From Candidatus Delongbacteria bacterium (GTDB taxonomy: Bacteria; Bacteroidota; Bacteroidia; Bacteroidales; ML635J-15), in NCBI GenBank assembly GCA_027858215.1, contig JAQIDD010000187.1:1-5358 (forward strand): DNA of 5,358 bases. Direction: 5' to 3'. The position numbers and the translations under genes are program-made. Shown here in pieces: positions 5,275 through 5,358 of this stretch; the first letter of the stretch is position 1; each line of letters begins with the position of its first letter. The notes under the pieces were generated by a model. That model had not been told where the DNA came from and made no database searches. It saw only the letters and a program-made list of their open reading frames with translations.

Positions 5275-5358
5275 TTTCTTGTATGGCTGTAATTACAAAC
5301 AAAAATACAATTTCAAATGCTTTGTTTCCAAAAGCAGAGCGGCTATGCAAAAAAAATG
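5262..5358 (+). CDS. rnpA: ribonuclease P protein component, 3' partial
   Basis: The window ends 32 codons into this frame. The visible N-terminus contains LFPKAERLCKKN, which matches the F-x-K-x-E-R-L start of RnpA, the basic protein that binds RNase P RNA and helps process the 5' ends of tRNAs. Two in-frame ATGs are possible. The one at 5262 overlaps the hemD end by 13 bases and has an A-rich leader (AATAAAA); the one at 5283 starts 8 bases after the hemD stop and gives MAVITNKN. I chose 5262 for its leader and possible translational coupling; the later start remains possible, because RnpA N-termini vary in length. The hemD-rnpA order is common in Bacteroidota, where rnpA is often separated from rpmH. 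The frame is open to the edge, and the catalytic-RNA-binding RNR motif would lie outside the window. Confidence 0.8.
   Translation, partial: MPEIISCMAVITNKNTISNALFPKAERLCKKN

Overview
The window comes from a member of the Bacteroidota, probably the Bacteroidales or a close order. Four observations support this. The protein families and gene order (DUF4271, hemD, rnpA) are typical of that phylum. Candidate promoters resemble its TAnnTTTG -7 box. Gene starts lack Shine-Dalgarno sequences and have A/T-rich leaders. The lipoprotein carries an acidic stretch right after its lipidated cysteine. Base composition is moderately AT-rich, and nothing in the coding part suggests recent transfer.

Layout, left to right. 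(1) A GH3-family adenylating enzyme on the + strand, cut by the left edge, ends at 1312. (2) A convergent two-gene minus-strand unit (2500 to 1309) has a metallo-beta-lactamase-fold hydrolase first, then a small lipocalin-like lipoprotein that overlaps it by 14 bases. The lipoprotein stop and the GH3 stop share one TTAA palindrome. (3) A 323-base divergent spacer (2501-2823) holds two candidate promoters and a row of inverted repeats; it is the only part of the window whose structure is not explained by genes. (4) A plus-strand series follows: a membrane-anchored coiled-coil protein of unknown function (2824-3723), a multi-pass DUF4271 membrane protein (3806-4492), uroporphyrinogen-III synthase HemD (4513-5274), and the start of rnpA, the protein subunit of RNase P (from 5262, cut by the right edge).

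The DUF4271-hemD-rnpA part looks like one transcription unit, with a 20-base gap and then a 13-base overlap. It links a heme-pathway enzyme and a tRNA-processing protein to an uncharacterised membrane protein, an arrangement familiar in this phylum. The minus-strand pair is probably co-transcribed, but the hydrolase substrate and lipoprotein role cannot be read from sequence. The window is mostly ordinary chromosomal backbone. I do not see a convincing new defence, mobile or biosynthetic system. The best leads are the inverted-repeat cluster in the divergent spacer and the unassigned coiled-coil and DUF4271 proteins beside hemD.
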